Of a stretch of 34,624 bases of DNA, positions 8,050-17,473 are shown in pieces (position 1 is the stretch's first letter; each line of letters opens with the position of its first letter). The stretch covers positions 1-34,624 of the forward strand of contig QCKZ01000013.1 in assembly GCA_003214975.1 (NCBI GenBank), written 5' to 3'. Under the pieces are notes generated by a model that worked only from the letters and a program-made list of their open reading frames with translations, was not told the origin of the DNA and searched no databases. The position numbers and the translations under genes are program-made. The stretch is from Prochlorococcus sp. AG-412-C21 (GTDB lineage Bacteria; Cyanobacteriota; Cyanobacteriia; PCC-6307; Cyanobiaceae).

Positions 8050-10314
8050 TCATTTTTTTGACTGATGTTTAAAGATACTCACGCTTAATGGGGGCAAAGC
8101 AATTTCCAGAGCATTTTGATAATCATGAATATTGTAATTTATAGTTTCTTTACCGCCCATGTTCCCTTTATTACTTCCTCCGTATCTAGAACTATCAGAA
8201 TTAAAGATCTCTTTATATAATCCTTCTAAAGGAACTCCTACTTTATATGAACCATGAGTATTGGGTGTGAAATTAGCAACTATCACTAGCCACTCATTGG
8301 TATCATTTTCTCTTCTCATAAAACTTATTACTGAATTAGATTTGTCATTACAATCAATCCATTGGAATCCATAAGGATCAAAGTCATTTTTCCATAAGGC
8401 AGGTTCATTTTTATAGAGTTCATTTAAGTCATCAACCAAGTTTCTGATACCTTTATGAGGTTCAAATTCTAATAAGTCCCATTGAAGATCATCCCAAACA
8501 TTCCATTCTTGTCTTTGTCCAAATTCCATTCCCATAAATATTGTTTTTTTACCGGGATGGGTCCACATATAAGTTAGTAAAGCACGAGTATTTGCATATT
8601 TCTTCCAGTCATCACCTGGCATTTTATGCAAAAGGTGACTTTTCCCGTGAACAACCTCATCATGACTAAGAGCAAGCATAAAGTTCTCTGTATAGTTGTA
8701 TGTTATTGAGAAAGTCACACTATTTTGATGGAATTGTCTGAACCAAGGATCTATCTCAAAATAATCGAGCATATCGTGCATCCAGCCCATATTCCATTTT
8801 AAATTAAATCCAAGTCCTCCCATGTCTGTTGGTTTGGTTACCATTGGCCAAGTTGTTGACTCTTCAGCAATAGAAAGTGCCCCAGGGAAATGTTGGAAGA
8901 GTACATGATTAGCCTGTTGAAGAAATTTAACAGCTTCTGTATTTTCATTGCCGCCATTCTCATTAGGTATCCATTCTCCATCTGGGCGTAAATAATCTCT
9001 GTATAACATTGAAGCTACAGCATCTACTCTTATGCCATCAATATGAAATTCTTCAAACCAATAAACAAGGTTGGCTACTAGGAAATTTCTTACTTCGTTT
9101 CTACTGTAATTAAAGATTAAAGTGCCCCATTCTTTGTGTTCACCTATGCGTGAATCCCCATGCTCATACAGATGACAACCATCAAAAAATGCTAAACCAT
9201 GCTTATCTTTTGGGAAATGACCAGGTACCCAATCAAGAATTACACCTATGCCCTCTGCATGACATTTATTGACAAATTCTCTAAATTCATTTGGTGCTCC
9301 AAATCTACTAGTTGGTGCATACCAGCCTGTAACCTGGTATCCCCATGAACCATCGAAGGGATGTTCAGAAATCGGCATAAGTTCAATATGAGTAAATCCT
9401 CTCTCTTTTACATAAGGTATGAGTTTTTCAGTTAATTCTGGATAAGTTAATAATCTTGTTCCAGGTTTTAAATCTGCAGCGGGCACTGGGTCTCTAGGTT
9501 CCCCATTTTCTTCAAGATATTTATTATCTGTTGATTCATGTAGCCAACTTCCCAAATGCATCTCATAAACTGAAATTGGCTTGTTAATTTGACTAGAGGA
9601 ATCTCTATTAGAAATCCAAGAACTATCATTCCAATTAAAGTTTTTCAATTTTGAAACTATTGAACCGTTTTGAGGTCTAATCTCATGAAGGAAACCATAT
9701 GGATCAGCTTTTTCATAAATATGACCTTGTTGTGTTCTTATTTCATATTTATATGTGTCCCCCTCTTTCATTATTGGCATGAATAGTTCCCAAATCCCCC
9801 CTAATCTTTTTTGCATTGGATGATGTCTTCCATCCCAAGAATTTATATCTCCAATTATCGAGATTGATTTTGCATTTGGAGCCCAAATGCAAAACATGAC
9901 ACCCTTTTGATTATTTTCTTCAATGAGATGAGCTCCCATTTTTTCCCATATATGATGATGATTACCTTCTGAAAAAAGATGCCTATCGATCTCTCCCATC
10001 CACTCTTCTCTATAAGACCAGGGGTCATATTGTGTATGATTGATACCTCCTCTTGAAATATTTATTTCGTAATTAGAATTTGGATTTTCAGGCAGGATTG
10101 CTTCAAAAAGCCATTTATGGTTTATGCTTACTGCCTTATATGTTTTATTTTTAAAGTTTATTTTAACTTCATCTGCTTCAGGCATCCAGACTCTTATTAC
10201 CCATTGTTCTTCATAATAATGAGGACCTAATATTTTTAATGGATTATCATTGCAACAATTTTCTAGGTTGATAGCTTCTGATTTAATCCAGTCTGCTTGA
10301 TTTGTCTCTATCAT
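8050..10314 (-). CDS. glgB: 1,4-alpha-glucan branching enzyme
   Basis: This GH13 enzyme makes alpha-1,6 branches during glycogen synthesis, the night-time carbon store. The 754 residues are a full-length GlgB: N-terminal modules (about 1-235, with a CBM48-type domain around 135-220), the catalytic barrel (about 240-620) and a C-terminal beta domain. Catalytic residues are visible: nucleophile Asp431 in DGIRVDAV, acid/base Glu484 in SIAEEST, and the transition-state Asp552 in SHDEVVHG. Further conserved pieces are [25 protein letters not shown] and DWVPGHFP. It lies between the CocE-like hydrolase (52-base gap) and hemE. No partner glycogen genes are in the window. Confidence 0.97.
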   Translation of the reverse strand: MIETNQADWIKSEAINLENCCNDNPLKILGPHYYEEQWVIRVWMPEADEVKINFKNKTYKAVSINHKWLFEAILPENPNSNYEINISRGGINHTQYDPWSYREEWMGEIDRHLFSEGNHHHIWEKMGAHLIEENNQKGVMFCIWAPNAKSISIIGDINSWDGRHHPMQKRLGGIWELFMPIMKEGDTYKYEIRTQQGHIYEKADPYGFLHEIRPQNGSIVSKLKNFNWNDSSWISNRDSSSQINKPISVYEMHLGSWLHESTDNKYLEENGEPRDPVPAADLKPGTRLLTYPELTEKLIPYVKERGFTHIELMPISEHPFDGSWGYQVTGWYAPTSRFGAPNEFREFVNKCHAEGIGVILDWVPGHFPKDKHGLAFFDGCHLYEHGDSRIGEHKEWGTLIFNYSRNEVRNFLVANLVYWFEEFHIDGIRVDAVASMLYRDYLRPDGEWIPNENGGNENTEAVKFLQQANHVLFQHFPGALSIAEESTTWPMVTKPTDMGGLGFNLKWNMGWMHDMLDYFEIDPWFRQFHQNSVTFSITYNYTENFMLALSHDEVVHGKSHLLHKMPGDDWKKYANTRALLTYMWTHPGKKTIFMGMEFGQRQEWNVWDDLQWDLLEFEPHKGIRNLVDDLNELYKNEPALWKNDFDPYGFQWIDCNDKSNSVISFMRRENDTNEWLVIVANFTPNTHGSYKVGVPLEGLYKEIFNSDSSRYGGSNKGNMGGKETINYNIHDYQNALEIALPPLSVSIFKHQSKK

Positions 10315-10366
10315 TACTAGTACATGTTAAGGATTAATAATATCAAATGATTAACCCAAAAAATAA

Positions 10367-11947
10367 TTATTTATTAAAAAAAGGGGTCATTTTCATAAAT
10401 GTTTTATTAAGGATAAAATTCAAAGTAATAATTCTATGATTTAAAGAAGGTGCTCCAATATTTCCCTCCCCAAATCCAGGATTAACTCCAATAGCGGGGA
10501 AAGCTGATGCTGATATAGATAATCTAAGCTTACTACCTTTAATTAAACAAATATTTGTTGGCTGCATTGTGATTTGATAAATGCATTCTTCATTTATTTT
10601 GGAATTTTTAACTCTTAAGAATCCAGTTGAGAATTGGTTTACCTTCTCGTTATCTTCTTCAACAAGAGATAAAGCTAGGCAGATATCGAAGTTGGGCTGA
10701 TCACTTTTTACAGGGAGCTCTAATTTGGGAACGCCTTTGAAATTTTGATCTTCTTTAAAAGAATTGGTTTGAAAAACGCCTACATCCAAACGTTTATCAA
10801 TAATATTTCTATTATACTTTCCAGGATTTGGACCTAAATGACCACCGTCAGACGGAGTAGGTCTCCATGGGTCATTAACAATTGTGAACCATCCCGATCC
10901 TTTTGAATTTATGGTCAGACTTCCATCTTCAACATCTACATTTGCTGTACCATTGCTTTTGAGACCAAAAATAAATTCAGGGTAAAATTTATCATCTAAT
11001 TGGTCCCATTTATTTAATGAAATATTCCATATTTTTATCTCTTTTTTAGTATCTTCAAAACTTAATTTTCTATCAGGTTTTAAATGTTTATCAAAAAAAT
11101 TTAATAAATAATCTTGTGATCCTTTCCACCAATTCAGATGTGTAGCATTCCCAATCATTATCTCTGGACTGCCACCAGCTTCTAAAGATTTTTTATAAAG
11201 ATCAAATGCACCTTTTAAATGTGGATCCCAAAGTCCTCCAATTATTAACATAGGTTTTTTAATCCATGTTGAAATTGGCTTGAATTCTTCAAAGGGGTAT
11301 GCATTATTTAAATTGTTAAGCCATTCCAAAACAAAGCTATTAGGATCATATTTTTTTAAAATATCAATTCCTTCCCTTAGATAGCTTTTGTTTTCTAAGG
11401 CTACTCTTATTTTTTTCCACTCAAGAAAATTATTTTCTTTTTTCATTTTCAGTGCTGCAATTTGCAGACCCCATGCAATATTGTTATGCCACCAATATGC
11501 CCCTCCATCTGAACACCAATGATCTTTAATATTCATCCCAGTCATTGCTGGAGATAAGCAATCGGGAGGCATTGAATTTAATTCACCGGTTAGTTGAGTA
11601 AATCCTTGATATGAAAACCCATATAAGCCAAGTTTTCCATTACATTCTTTGAGAGATCTTATCCATTCGTGAGTTTCTGAAGTATCACTAGCTTCTTGTT
11701 TGAAACCATTAAAAACTCCTTCAGAAGCGCCCATCCCTCTAACATCTTGAATTATTACCATATACCCTTTGGAAGCCCACCATTTAGGGTGTGAATAAGT
11801 AATAGTTGAAGCTATTTCCCTACCATAGGGTTGTCTCATTAATAATGTAGGCCATGGCCCATTACCATTAGGTAACCAAATCCTTGATGTAAGTCTGACT
11901 CCATCTCTAAGCACTAGAGACTTGTCAAACCATCTTGAACCATACAT
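10367..11947 (-). CDS. CocE/NonD family serine hydrolase (X-Pro dipeptidyl-peptidase S15-like)
   Basis: This 526-residue protein is an alpha/beta-hydrolase of the CocE/NonD type (peptidase S15 fold). The N-terminal catalytic domain has RIWLPNGNGPWP, RQPYGR and VRGMGASEG, all typical of the family. The nucleophile elbow is GFSYQG (Ser112). The likely acid is Asp241 in GGLWDPH and the likely histidine is His270 in NATHLNWW. A C-terminal beta domain (about 310-526) with LRLSISASAFP corresponds to the X-Pro dipeptidase C-domain. Members cleave esters, amides or peptides, and the substrate cannot be inferred here. No signal peptide is seen, so it is probably cytosolic. It begins 11 bases after the stop of the small secreted protein. 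Confidence 0.85.
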   Translation of the reverse strand: MYGSRWFDKSLVLRDGVRLTSRIWLPNGNGPWPTLLMRQPYGREIASTITYSHPKWWASKGYMVIIQDVRGMGASEGVFNGFKQEASDTSETHEWIRSLKECNGKLGLYGFSYQGFTQLTGELNSMPPDCLSPAMTGMNIKDHWCSDGGAYWWHNNIAWGLQIAALKMKKENNFLEWKKIRVALENKSYLREGIDILKKYDPNSFVLEWLNNLNNAYPFEEFKPISTWIKKPMLIIGGLWDPHLKGAFDLYKKSLEAGGSPEIMIGNATHLNWWKGSQDYLLNFFDKHLKPDRKLSFEDTKKEIKIWNISLNKWDQLDDKFYPEFIFGLKSNGTANVDVEDGSLTINSKGSGWFTIVNDPWRPTPSDGGHLGPNPGKYNRNIIDKRLDVGVFQTNSFKEDQNFKGVPKLELPVKSDQPNFDICLALSLVEEDNEKVNQFSTGFLRVKNSKINEECIYQITMQPTNICLIKGSKLRLSISASAFPAIGVNPGFGEGNIGAPSLNHRIITLNFILNKTFMKMTPFFNK

Positions 11948-11958
11948 ACATTTAAGCT

Positions 11959-12225
11959 TTAGATAATATCTGGACAGTGCAGCCCTATAACGTAAATAGA
12001 AAAGATCTCTGCGTTAACCGGTGTTAACTTATTTTTTTTTGATACATAATCTATAGCTTTATCTGAACTAGCTGAAATACCTTTTGAATTAAACTCTCTA
12101 AACTTATTACATATATTAATAGCCTCGCCTGGATTCTTTTTTACGCTTTCTAATAAGTTCGATTGACTAAAAACAGGGTATAAACAGTTCGAAAACAAAA
12201 ATAATAAAAATAAAGAAGATTTCAT
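11959..12225 (-). CDS. Small secreted hypothetical protein
   Basis: This 88-residue protein is not recognised as a named family. Residues 1-20 form a good signal peptide (lysine, long hydrophobic run, then VFSQS), so the mature product of about 68 residues is probably periplasmic or lumenal. It carries two cysteines, Cys39 and Cys84, that could form a disulfide, and an ISASSDKAIDYVSKKNKLTP segment predicted helical by eye. It is followed after 11 bases by the CocE-like hydrolase and preceded by a 65-base A/T-rich gap. The clean signal peptide and tight junction argue for a real gene. Confidence 0.7.
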   Translation of the reverse strand: MKSSLFLLFLFSNCLYPVFSQSNLLESVKKNPGEAINICNKFREFNSKGISASSDKAIDYVSKKNKLTPVNAEIFSIYVIGLHCPDII

Positions 12226-12290
12226 TATTACTAACTTTTTCTAAATTCTACATTAAAAAAATATTTTTAACCAAGGTTTCAAATAGATTT

Positions 12291-12686
12291 TTAGATTTTA
12301 TTAGCTCTTTTAATCCATTTTTTTAAGATAGTAAAAGTTATATCTGTCGTAGTTCTCACTCTAAGACTTCTTTCTAATCTCCCAATTTTGCGTTCTAATT
12401 CGTAAGGAGTAGATAGTGATAATGATTTAATAGAACCAATACCACAATGTAAAAGTAGATATGCTTCCGGCGGAGAAATCCCAATTTGTTTTTTAAAAAT
12501 AGCTATAGCTCTAATTTTCTTTAAATTATTTAATGTACATAGTTGAGATTTTCTTTGAATCGCATTTATTTCTAAGTCTGAAAGATTACTTAGTTTTTCG
12601 AAGTCATTTAGATTATTTTTAGTAAAAAAAGATTTCTCATGTCTAAAGTTAATTGGCAGAAAATCTAAAAAGGTTTTGCTTCCCAT
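12291..12686 (-). CDS. DUF4332-like helix-hairpin-helix protein
   Basis: This 131-residue protein resembles DUF4332 proteins, which carry helix-hairpin-helix-like repeats related to nucleic-acid-binding modules. The core is about residues 50-125. IFKKQIGISPPEAYLLLHCG gives the first hairpin, with GIGSIKSLSLSTPYELERKI and RTTTDITFTILKKWIKRA completing it. The protein is lysine- and arginine-rich, consistent with nucleic acid contact, but this is inference. It lies 10 bases after the Ycf51-type gene on the same strand, so they are probably co-transcribed. No catalytic motif is seen. Confidence 0.65.
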   Translation of the reverse strand: MGSKTFLDFLPINFRHEKSFFTKNNLNDFEKLSNLSDLEINAIQRKSQLCTLNNLKKIRAIAIFKKQIGISPPEAYLLLHCGIGSIKSLSLSTPYELERKIGRLERSLRVRTTTDITFTILKKWIKRANKI

Positions 12687-12696
12687 TATTTAAAGA

Positions 12697-13140
12697 CTAA
12701 TTCATTTTAACATTTTTCTGAACTTCTCCTATTACAACTGGTTTGCTTACATCTTCTGAAATTTTTTCAAGTTTCCTTATCTTTATTTTTACGTTCGCAC
12801 CGGATCTGCTACCTTTTCTTAGGTTTTTCGATAATTGTTCTAAAGTTGGTTCAATAGACTCTTCTGGGAAGTCATCATTTGCTTTAGCAATAATTAAATC
12901 GAAACCATTATCATAAACAATTGGAACATATTTTGCACCTTCTATTACAACTCTTTCAGTGTAACTTTGTATAAATGCCCAACTACTTAAAGAAAGCAAT
13001 AATGAGAAAATAGTTGCTCCAATTATTCGAAATTTAAAACCAAAATTAAATATAAAAGCTATTACAGTACCTATTAAAAGGAATATTCCAAAGAATCCGA
13101 AAATTTTGGGTGTGTTCTCTAATAGTTCAAAAAAAGACAT
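12697..13140 (-). CDS. Ycf51 family (DUF2518) membrane protein
   Basis: This 147-residue protein matches the Ycf51/DUF2518 family, which is found in cyanobacteria and some plastid genomes and has no established function. Two membrane segments are at about 11-32 and 37-57. They are followed by ERVVIEGAKYVPIVYDNG (62-79), a soluble domain with an L-R-K-G-S-x-S-G turn and KIKIRKLE (about 118-125), and VSKPVVIGEVQ near the C-terminus. The order and spacing fit Ycf51. It is divergent from the TamB-like gene, with 52 bases between, and is followed closely by the DUF4332 gene. Confidence 0.8.
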   Translation of the reverse strand: MSFFELLENTPKIFGFFGIFLLIGTVIAFIFNFGFKFRIIGATIFSLLLSLSSWAFIQSYTERVVIEGAKYVPIVYDNGFDLIIAKANDDFPEESIEPTLEQLSKNLRKGSRSGANVKIKIRKLEKISEDVSKPVVIGEVQKNVKMN

Positions 13141-13192
13141 TTAGTGGCTTTGACCTAATTTATTTCTTATATTTTGTAAGCCTACTCTATTT
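13141..13192. promoter_or_regulatory. Divergent promoter region for ycf51-type gene and tamB-like gene
   Basis: These 52 bases separate two divergent starts. On the plus strand a TATATT hexamer (13168-13173) could be a -10 box for the TamB-like gene. No clear boxes are seen on the minus strand. The call is from gene layout. Confidence 0.3.
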
Positions 13193-16100
13193 TTGGGTTC
13201 TAAATTGAAAAAAATTAGATCTCTAAATTTAAATATAAAAATCCTATTGGTAGGCATGATTTTGTCTTTAGGATTTTTAGGCACATTTTTATTAAATAAT
13301 TTTTTAAGAGATAATTATAATTCTAGGAAATCAGAACTTGAAGATAGTATTGAGAATTCTATAAATAAAAAGGTTTATTTAGGTGATTATTCCGGAATTA
13401 GATTCCTAGGTTTTTCTTTTGGTAATTCAAAAATTATTGATAAAAAAAATATAGATTCTGGAATTAAAGCTAAAAATGTATATGTAGGTATTATGCCTTT
13501 TAGATCTTTTTTAAAACAAAAATGGATTGTAAAAATAATACCTGAACAAACTGAAATTAATATTCATAGAGATTTTTTTAAAAGAGATGAATCGTATAAA
13601 AAAGCTCGAAGTACAAAAAGATCAAAATCAAAATATGAATTGAATTTTAACTTAAAAAAATATTCAATTCTAAAGCTTAAAAATTCAGGATTAAAAACAA
13701 AAGTAAAAGGTAATGTTATCTACAAGTCAAATGATAGAGAAATCATTGCAAATCTAAAATCTAATTTTGATGACAAAGGTTTTTTAAAATTTAAATTTAA
13801 TACAAAATTAAATCAAGACTTTTTAAAGCTGGATTTATTTTCTAGGGGGTTAGATCTTGAGAACTCTGAATATATTATTGGGAATAGAAAAATTAGTTTT
13901 AAAAAAGGAAATTTTAAATCTAACTTTAAATTTAATAAATTTTCAACTGAAACATTTTGCAAAGGAAGATTTTCTTTTACTAATTTAAAAATAAAACCGG
14001 AAGCTTTCTCAGAGAATATAAATTCAGATTTAACTAGTTTCTTTTGTAAAGAAAATAATTTAATTGGAAATTCAGAAAACTTAAATTATGGAACTTTGAC
14101 TTCAAATTTTAATCTTAATGTCCCATTAAATAAAAGTTCTAATAATATTGATCTAAAAGGAAGTATTGGATACATTGATAGTCTGAATCCAGATATAAAA
14201 TTATCTAGTAGTTTACCTTATTGGTTTGATAGAAGAGGTATTAATTTTGGGGATATAGATTCTAGTTTTAAGATAAATAGAACTCAATTATCTAATCTAA
14301 ATATTTTCCGAAAAAATGATATAAGGGGTTTCATTACTGCTAAAGGAGAATTAAAAGGAAAAATTAGTGATCCTGATATCTCGATAAAATTTAATGTTGA
14401 TTATCCGCACTATAAAGGTATCCGCTTCAGAGAAATATGGGAGGGAGATATTCAAAATGACAATAATGAATTTCTGCTAAATATGAAAAATAGATATTCT
14501 CCAATCCCTTCATTTCTCTCAGTTAAGTTTGATTCTAAGCTTAACCTAGATAATGCAAATTTTATTAGAGTTTTCAACTCAAATAAAGGGAGTATAGATA
14601 TATTTAAAGAAGATGATAGTTATAATTGGAGAGCTGATAATTTCCCTCTTGATGAACTTGAATTATCTATAAGCAAAAATCAATTCGATAGAATTAACGG
14701 AATTATTAATGGTGCGGGATCAATATCTTTAGACCAATCTAATTTTGATGGGAGACTGGCTTGGAGTTTAGGTAAGTATAGAAATATAAAGTTAGCAAAT
14801 TCATTATTTGATTTCAGCTTCAAAAAGAATTCTTTTTTTGTTAACTCCTCTTTATATCCAATTGATGGAGGAATAATTGAAGTCGAATATGACTCAAATA
14901 ATAATAATTTAATTAATTTAGACTTTAACAATATAAGTACTAGTTGGACGATACTTACTGGAGTTGATATTTTTAATTTTGATAATAAAAAAGTTATTCC
15001 AACAAGTAAGTCTAATATCTTGGATGATTTAGAAATAAATAAAGATAATAATTCGTTGAAAGAGAGGATAGATTTTATAAAAAACTTTAATGAAAATAAT
15101 AATGCGTTAGGCGAGAAATTTAACTTGCAAAAATATTTTAATAAATTCAGTAGTAGATATAATGCAAAGCTAACTATTAAGGGGGATAGTCCACCAAACT
15201 ATAAGTTAAATGCAAAAATAAATGGTTATCTTAATGTCTCTACAAAGGATAACCAAAATAAAAAAGAAGAATTTTCTATTGATTTGGAAGGAGGATTATT
15301 AAAAGGTAATGGTTCTTTAAGAATTAAAAAACTACCATTAAGTGCTGCAAATATCTTTTTAAAACAACCAAGGGATTTTCTTGGAGGGTTGGATATGAAT
15401 TTATTTTATAATCTTGATACAAAATCTTTCTCGAGTGAAATCTCTTCCAATAATTCAGCAATAAAAAATAACAAAATATTATTTGATAAAGGACTAATTG
15501 AATTTAATAATTCTATTTTTGATATCGATTTTTCCATTCTTATAAATGACTCAGAAATCCCAATTAAAATTAAAGGCACAATACCTACAAATATTTCTGA
15601 AAATTTGGATCTAAGATTGATTGGTAATGGCAAATTTATTGAGTTAATTGATATTTTTGCTGATGAATACTTTACCTTTATTGCAGGTGAAGCAAATCTT
15701 AGAATGATAATAAAAGGTACTACTAAAAAACCAATATTAAATGGATTTGTCGTACTAAAAGATTCTGAAATTGATTTTTACAACAATATTATCAAAGATA
15801 TTAATAGCTTGATAATTTTTGATTTTGATTCTTTAGAAATCAAAAATCTAGAAGCAAATTCAGAAGATTCTGGGAATATTTTTATAAAAGGTTCTTTGCC
15901 TTTTTATAGTAAGAATGATTCTGAGAAGACAGAGATTAATTTAATACCTGATCTAACTTTTTGCAAATTAGAAAGAGGAGAATATCAAAAGAAAGATTTG
16001 AAAAAAGTAATAGATCAATCAATGATAATTGATCTTAAAGTAGAACAATATAAAAAACATTTGTTAGATAAACCAGCTATTGCTTTCTGTGCTGAAAAAT

Positions 16101-17407
16101 TTACTTTAAAGACAGACAATTCTAATTTTTTAATAGATTCAGATATAGATTTAAGTGGATCTTTTGAAAATCCTGTTTTAGGAGGTAATCTATCTCTAAA
16201 TAATGGATATATTAATCTTATTAGCACGATTAAAGATAAAGATTTAGAAGCTTTAAATCAAGTTGCTGAGATTGAAGAAAAACCTTTAAGAAAAGTTAGT
16301 AAAAATAAACGAAGAGAAGATAAAAAGGATTGGCCAGAACTCAATTGGAATAAAAATGAGAATATTGAAATAATTTCAAATGAAACAATTTTGGATTCAG
16401 TCCTTTTAGGAGAAACTTTGCCTAATTATGTTGATAACTTGAGTTTTAATAATCTTAAATTAAAACTCGGACCGGATTTTAAACTTCAATACTCTGAGTT
16501 GGTTCAAGCTTATTTAGAAACCGCTTTTGACCTTAGTATCAATGGTGAAGTTGGAAAAGATTTAAATGCTTGGGGAATTATTGATATAAAAAAAGGTAGA
16601 GCAAATTTAGGTACTACACCTTTTAAACTTGTTAAATATAAAAATATCTCTGATCAGGAAAATTTACAAGATTTAGAAAAACTAAAACAATATTTGAAAA
16701 ATAAAAAAAATTATATTGCATTTTTCCCAAGTCGTGGAGTAGTTCCCTACATTAATTTTAATTTAGTTAGTAAAGTTCCAGATTCCATAATACCTATTAG
16801 TGAAAATAATAAGGATAAAAATATCTCAGGTGATCTTGATGAAAATGCTATTTCAAATGGTTTTGGAGCTGTTGGGATTGGCAATACAAGGCTTATCAAA
16901 ATTGAAGCATCTTACGATGGATTTTTAGATCAATTATCTTTTGAAGATGAAAATAAAAGAATCCAATTAAGGAGCACACCAAGTTATAACAGATCACAAA
17001 TAATAGGTTTGATTGGAGGTAACTCTGCAAATTTAATAAATAGAGCATTTATTTCACAACTTAATAATGCTGATGCTTTTAGTGAAAGATTTCAGTTATC
17101 TTTATATCCAGCTCTAATAGAAAATAATGATTCCTTAAATAATATTTTTTCTAATGAAAATTTAGATATAGAAAATGATGGGGAATCATCTTCTAATGAG
17201 GAATTTTCTTCTCAAGCTTGGGTAGCTGAACTAGGACTTGATATTACTGATGCAATAAATTTTGCCTTTCAAACTGTTCCTGGAAGAGATGACGTTCCAC
17301 CTACAGGAATTTTGACTTTTCAGGCCAATCCAAACTTAGAATTATTAGGTTCTTATGATTCTGATGGGGATTGGAAAAGTCAAGTTCAATTGTTTTTTAG
17401 ATATTAA
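13193..17407 (+). CDS. TamB/DUF490-like envelope translocation and lipid-transfer protein
   Basis: This 1404-residue protein has the layout of TamB/AsmA-like bridges: one N-terminal membrane anchor (about 16-40), a long beta-rich periplasmic repeat region, and a C-terminal DUF490 domain (about 1000-1404). The DUF490 part includes TRLIKIEASYDGFLDQLSF, RSTPSYNRSQIIGLIGG and an aromatic C-terminus (QLFFRY). Family members span from inner to outer membrane and support outer-membrane protein or lipid transport; the plastid relative is TIC236. The start is TTG at 13193. The next in-frame ATG (codon 22) would cut away the basic residues before the anchor. It is rich in Asn, Lys and Ile. Family assignment is good; cargo is unknown. 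Confidence 0.85.
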   Translation: MGSKLKKIRSLNLNIKILLVGMILSLGFLGTFLLNNFLRDNYNSRKSELEDSIENSINKKVYLGDYSGIRFLGFSFGNSKIIDKKNIDSGIKAKNVYVGIMPFRSFLKQKWIVKIIPEQTEINIHRDFFKRDESYKKARSTKRSKSKYELNFNLKKYSILKLKNSGLKTKVKGNVIYKSNDREIIANLKSNFDDKGFLKFKFNTKLNQDFLKLDLFSRGLDLENSEYIIGNRKISFKKGNFKSNFKFNKFSTETFCKGRFSFTNLKIKPEAFSENINSDLTSFFCKENNLIGNSENLNYGTLTSNFNLNVPLNKSSNNIDLKGSIGYIDSLNPDIKLSSSLPYWFDRRGINFGDIDSSFKINRTQLSNLNIFRKNDIRGFITAKGELKGKISDPDISIKFNVDYPHYKGIRFREIWEGDIQNDNNEFLLNMKNRYSPIPSFLSVKFDSKLNLDNANFIRVFNSNKGSIDIFKEDDSYNWRADNFPLDELELSISKNQFDRINGIINGAGSISLDQSNFDGRLAWSLGKYRNIKLANSLFDFSFKKNSFFVNSSLYPIDGGIIEVEYDSNNNNLINLDFNNISTSWTILTGVDIFNFDNKKVIPTSKSNILDDLEINKDNNSLKERIDFIKNFNENNNALGEKFNLQKYFNKFSSRYNAKLTIKGDSPPNYKLNAKINGYLNVSTKDNQNKKEEFSIDLEGGLLKGNGSLRIKKLPLSAANIFLKQPRDFLGGLDMNLFYNLDTKSFSSEISSNNSAIKNNKILFDKGLIEFNNSIFDIDFSILINDSEIPIKIKGTIPTNISENLDLRLIGNGKFIELIDIFADEYFTFIAGEANLRMIIKGTTKKPILNGFVVLKDSEIDFYNNIIKDINSLIIFDFDSLEIKNLEANSEDSGNIFIKGSLPFYSKNDSEKTEINLIPDLTFCKLERGEYQKKDLKKVIDQSMIIDLKVEQYKKHLLDKPAIAFCAEKFTLKTDNSNFLIDSDIDLSGSFENPVLGGNLSLNNGYINLISTIKDKDLEALNQVAEIEEKPLRKVSKNKRREDKKDWPELNWNKNENIEIISNETILDSVLLGETLPNYVDNLSFNNLKLKLGPDFKLQYSELVQAYLETAFDLSINGEVGKDLNAWGIIDIKKGRANLGTTPFKLVKYKNISDQENLQDLEKLKQYLKNKKNYIAFFPSRGVVPYINFNLVSKVPDSIIPISENNKDKNISGDLDENAISNGFGAVGIGNTRLIKIEASYDGFLDQLSFEDENKRIQLRSTPSYNRSQIIGLIGGNSANLINRAFISQLNNADAFSERFQLSLYPALIENNDSLNNIFSNENLDIENDGESSSNEEFSSQAWVAELGLDITDAINFAFQTVPGRDDVPPTGILTFQANPNLELLGSYDSDGDWKSQVQLFFRY

Positions 17408-17435
17408 GTAAGAAAGAAAGTTAGTTTAAAGAATG

Positions 17436-17462
17436 GTTAATTTGAATTATTATTAAATTAAC
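17436..17462 (+). repeat. Hairpin between tamB-like gene and proA
   Basis: GTTAATTT (17436-17443) pairs exactly with AAATTAAC (17455-17462) around an 11-base loop, followed by TAAAAAATATT and then the proA ATG. It may be a weak terminator of the TamB-like gene or part of the proA leader. There is only one G-C pair, so stability is modest. Confidence 0.35.
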
Positions 17463-17473
17463 TAAAAAATATT

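Noticed and set aside
14680-16227. Several minus-strand open frames inside the TamB-like gene
   Set aside because: The long A/T-rich gene gives open antisense frames by chance; none has a recognisable motif.
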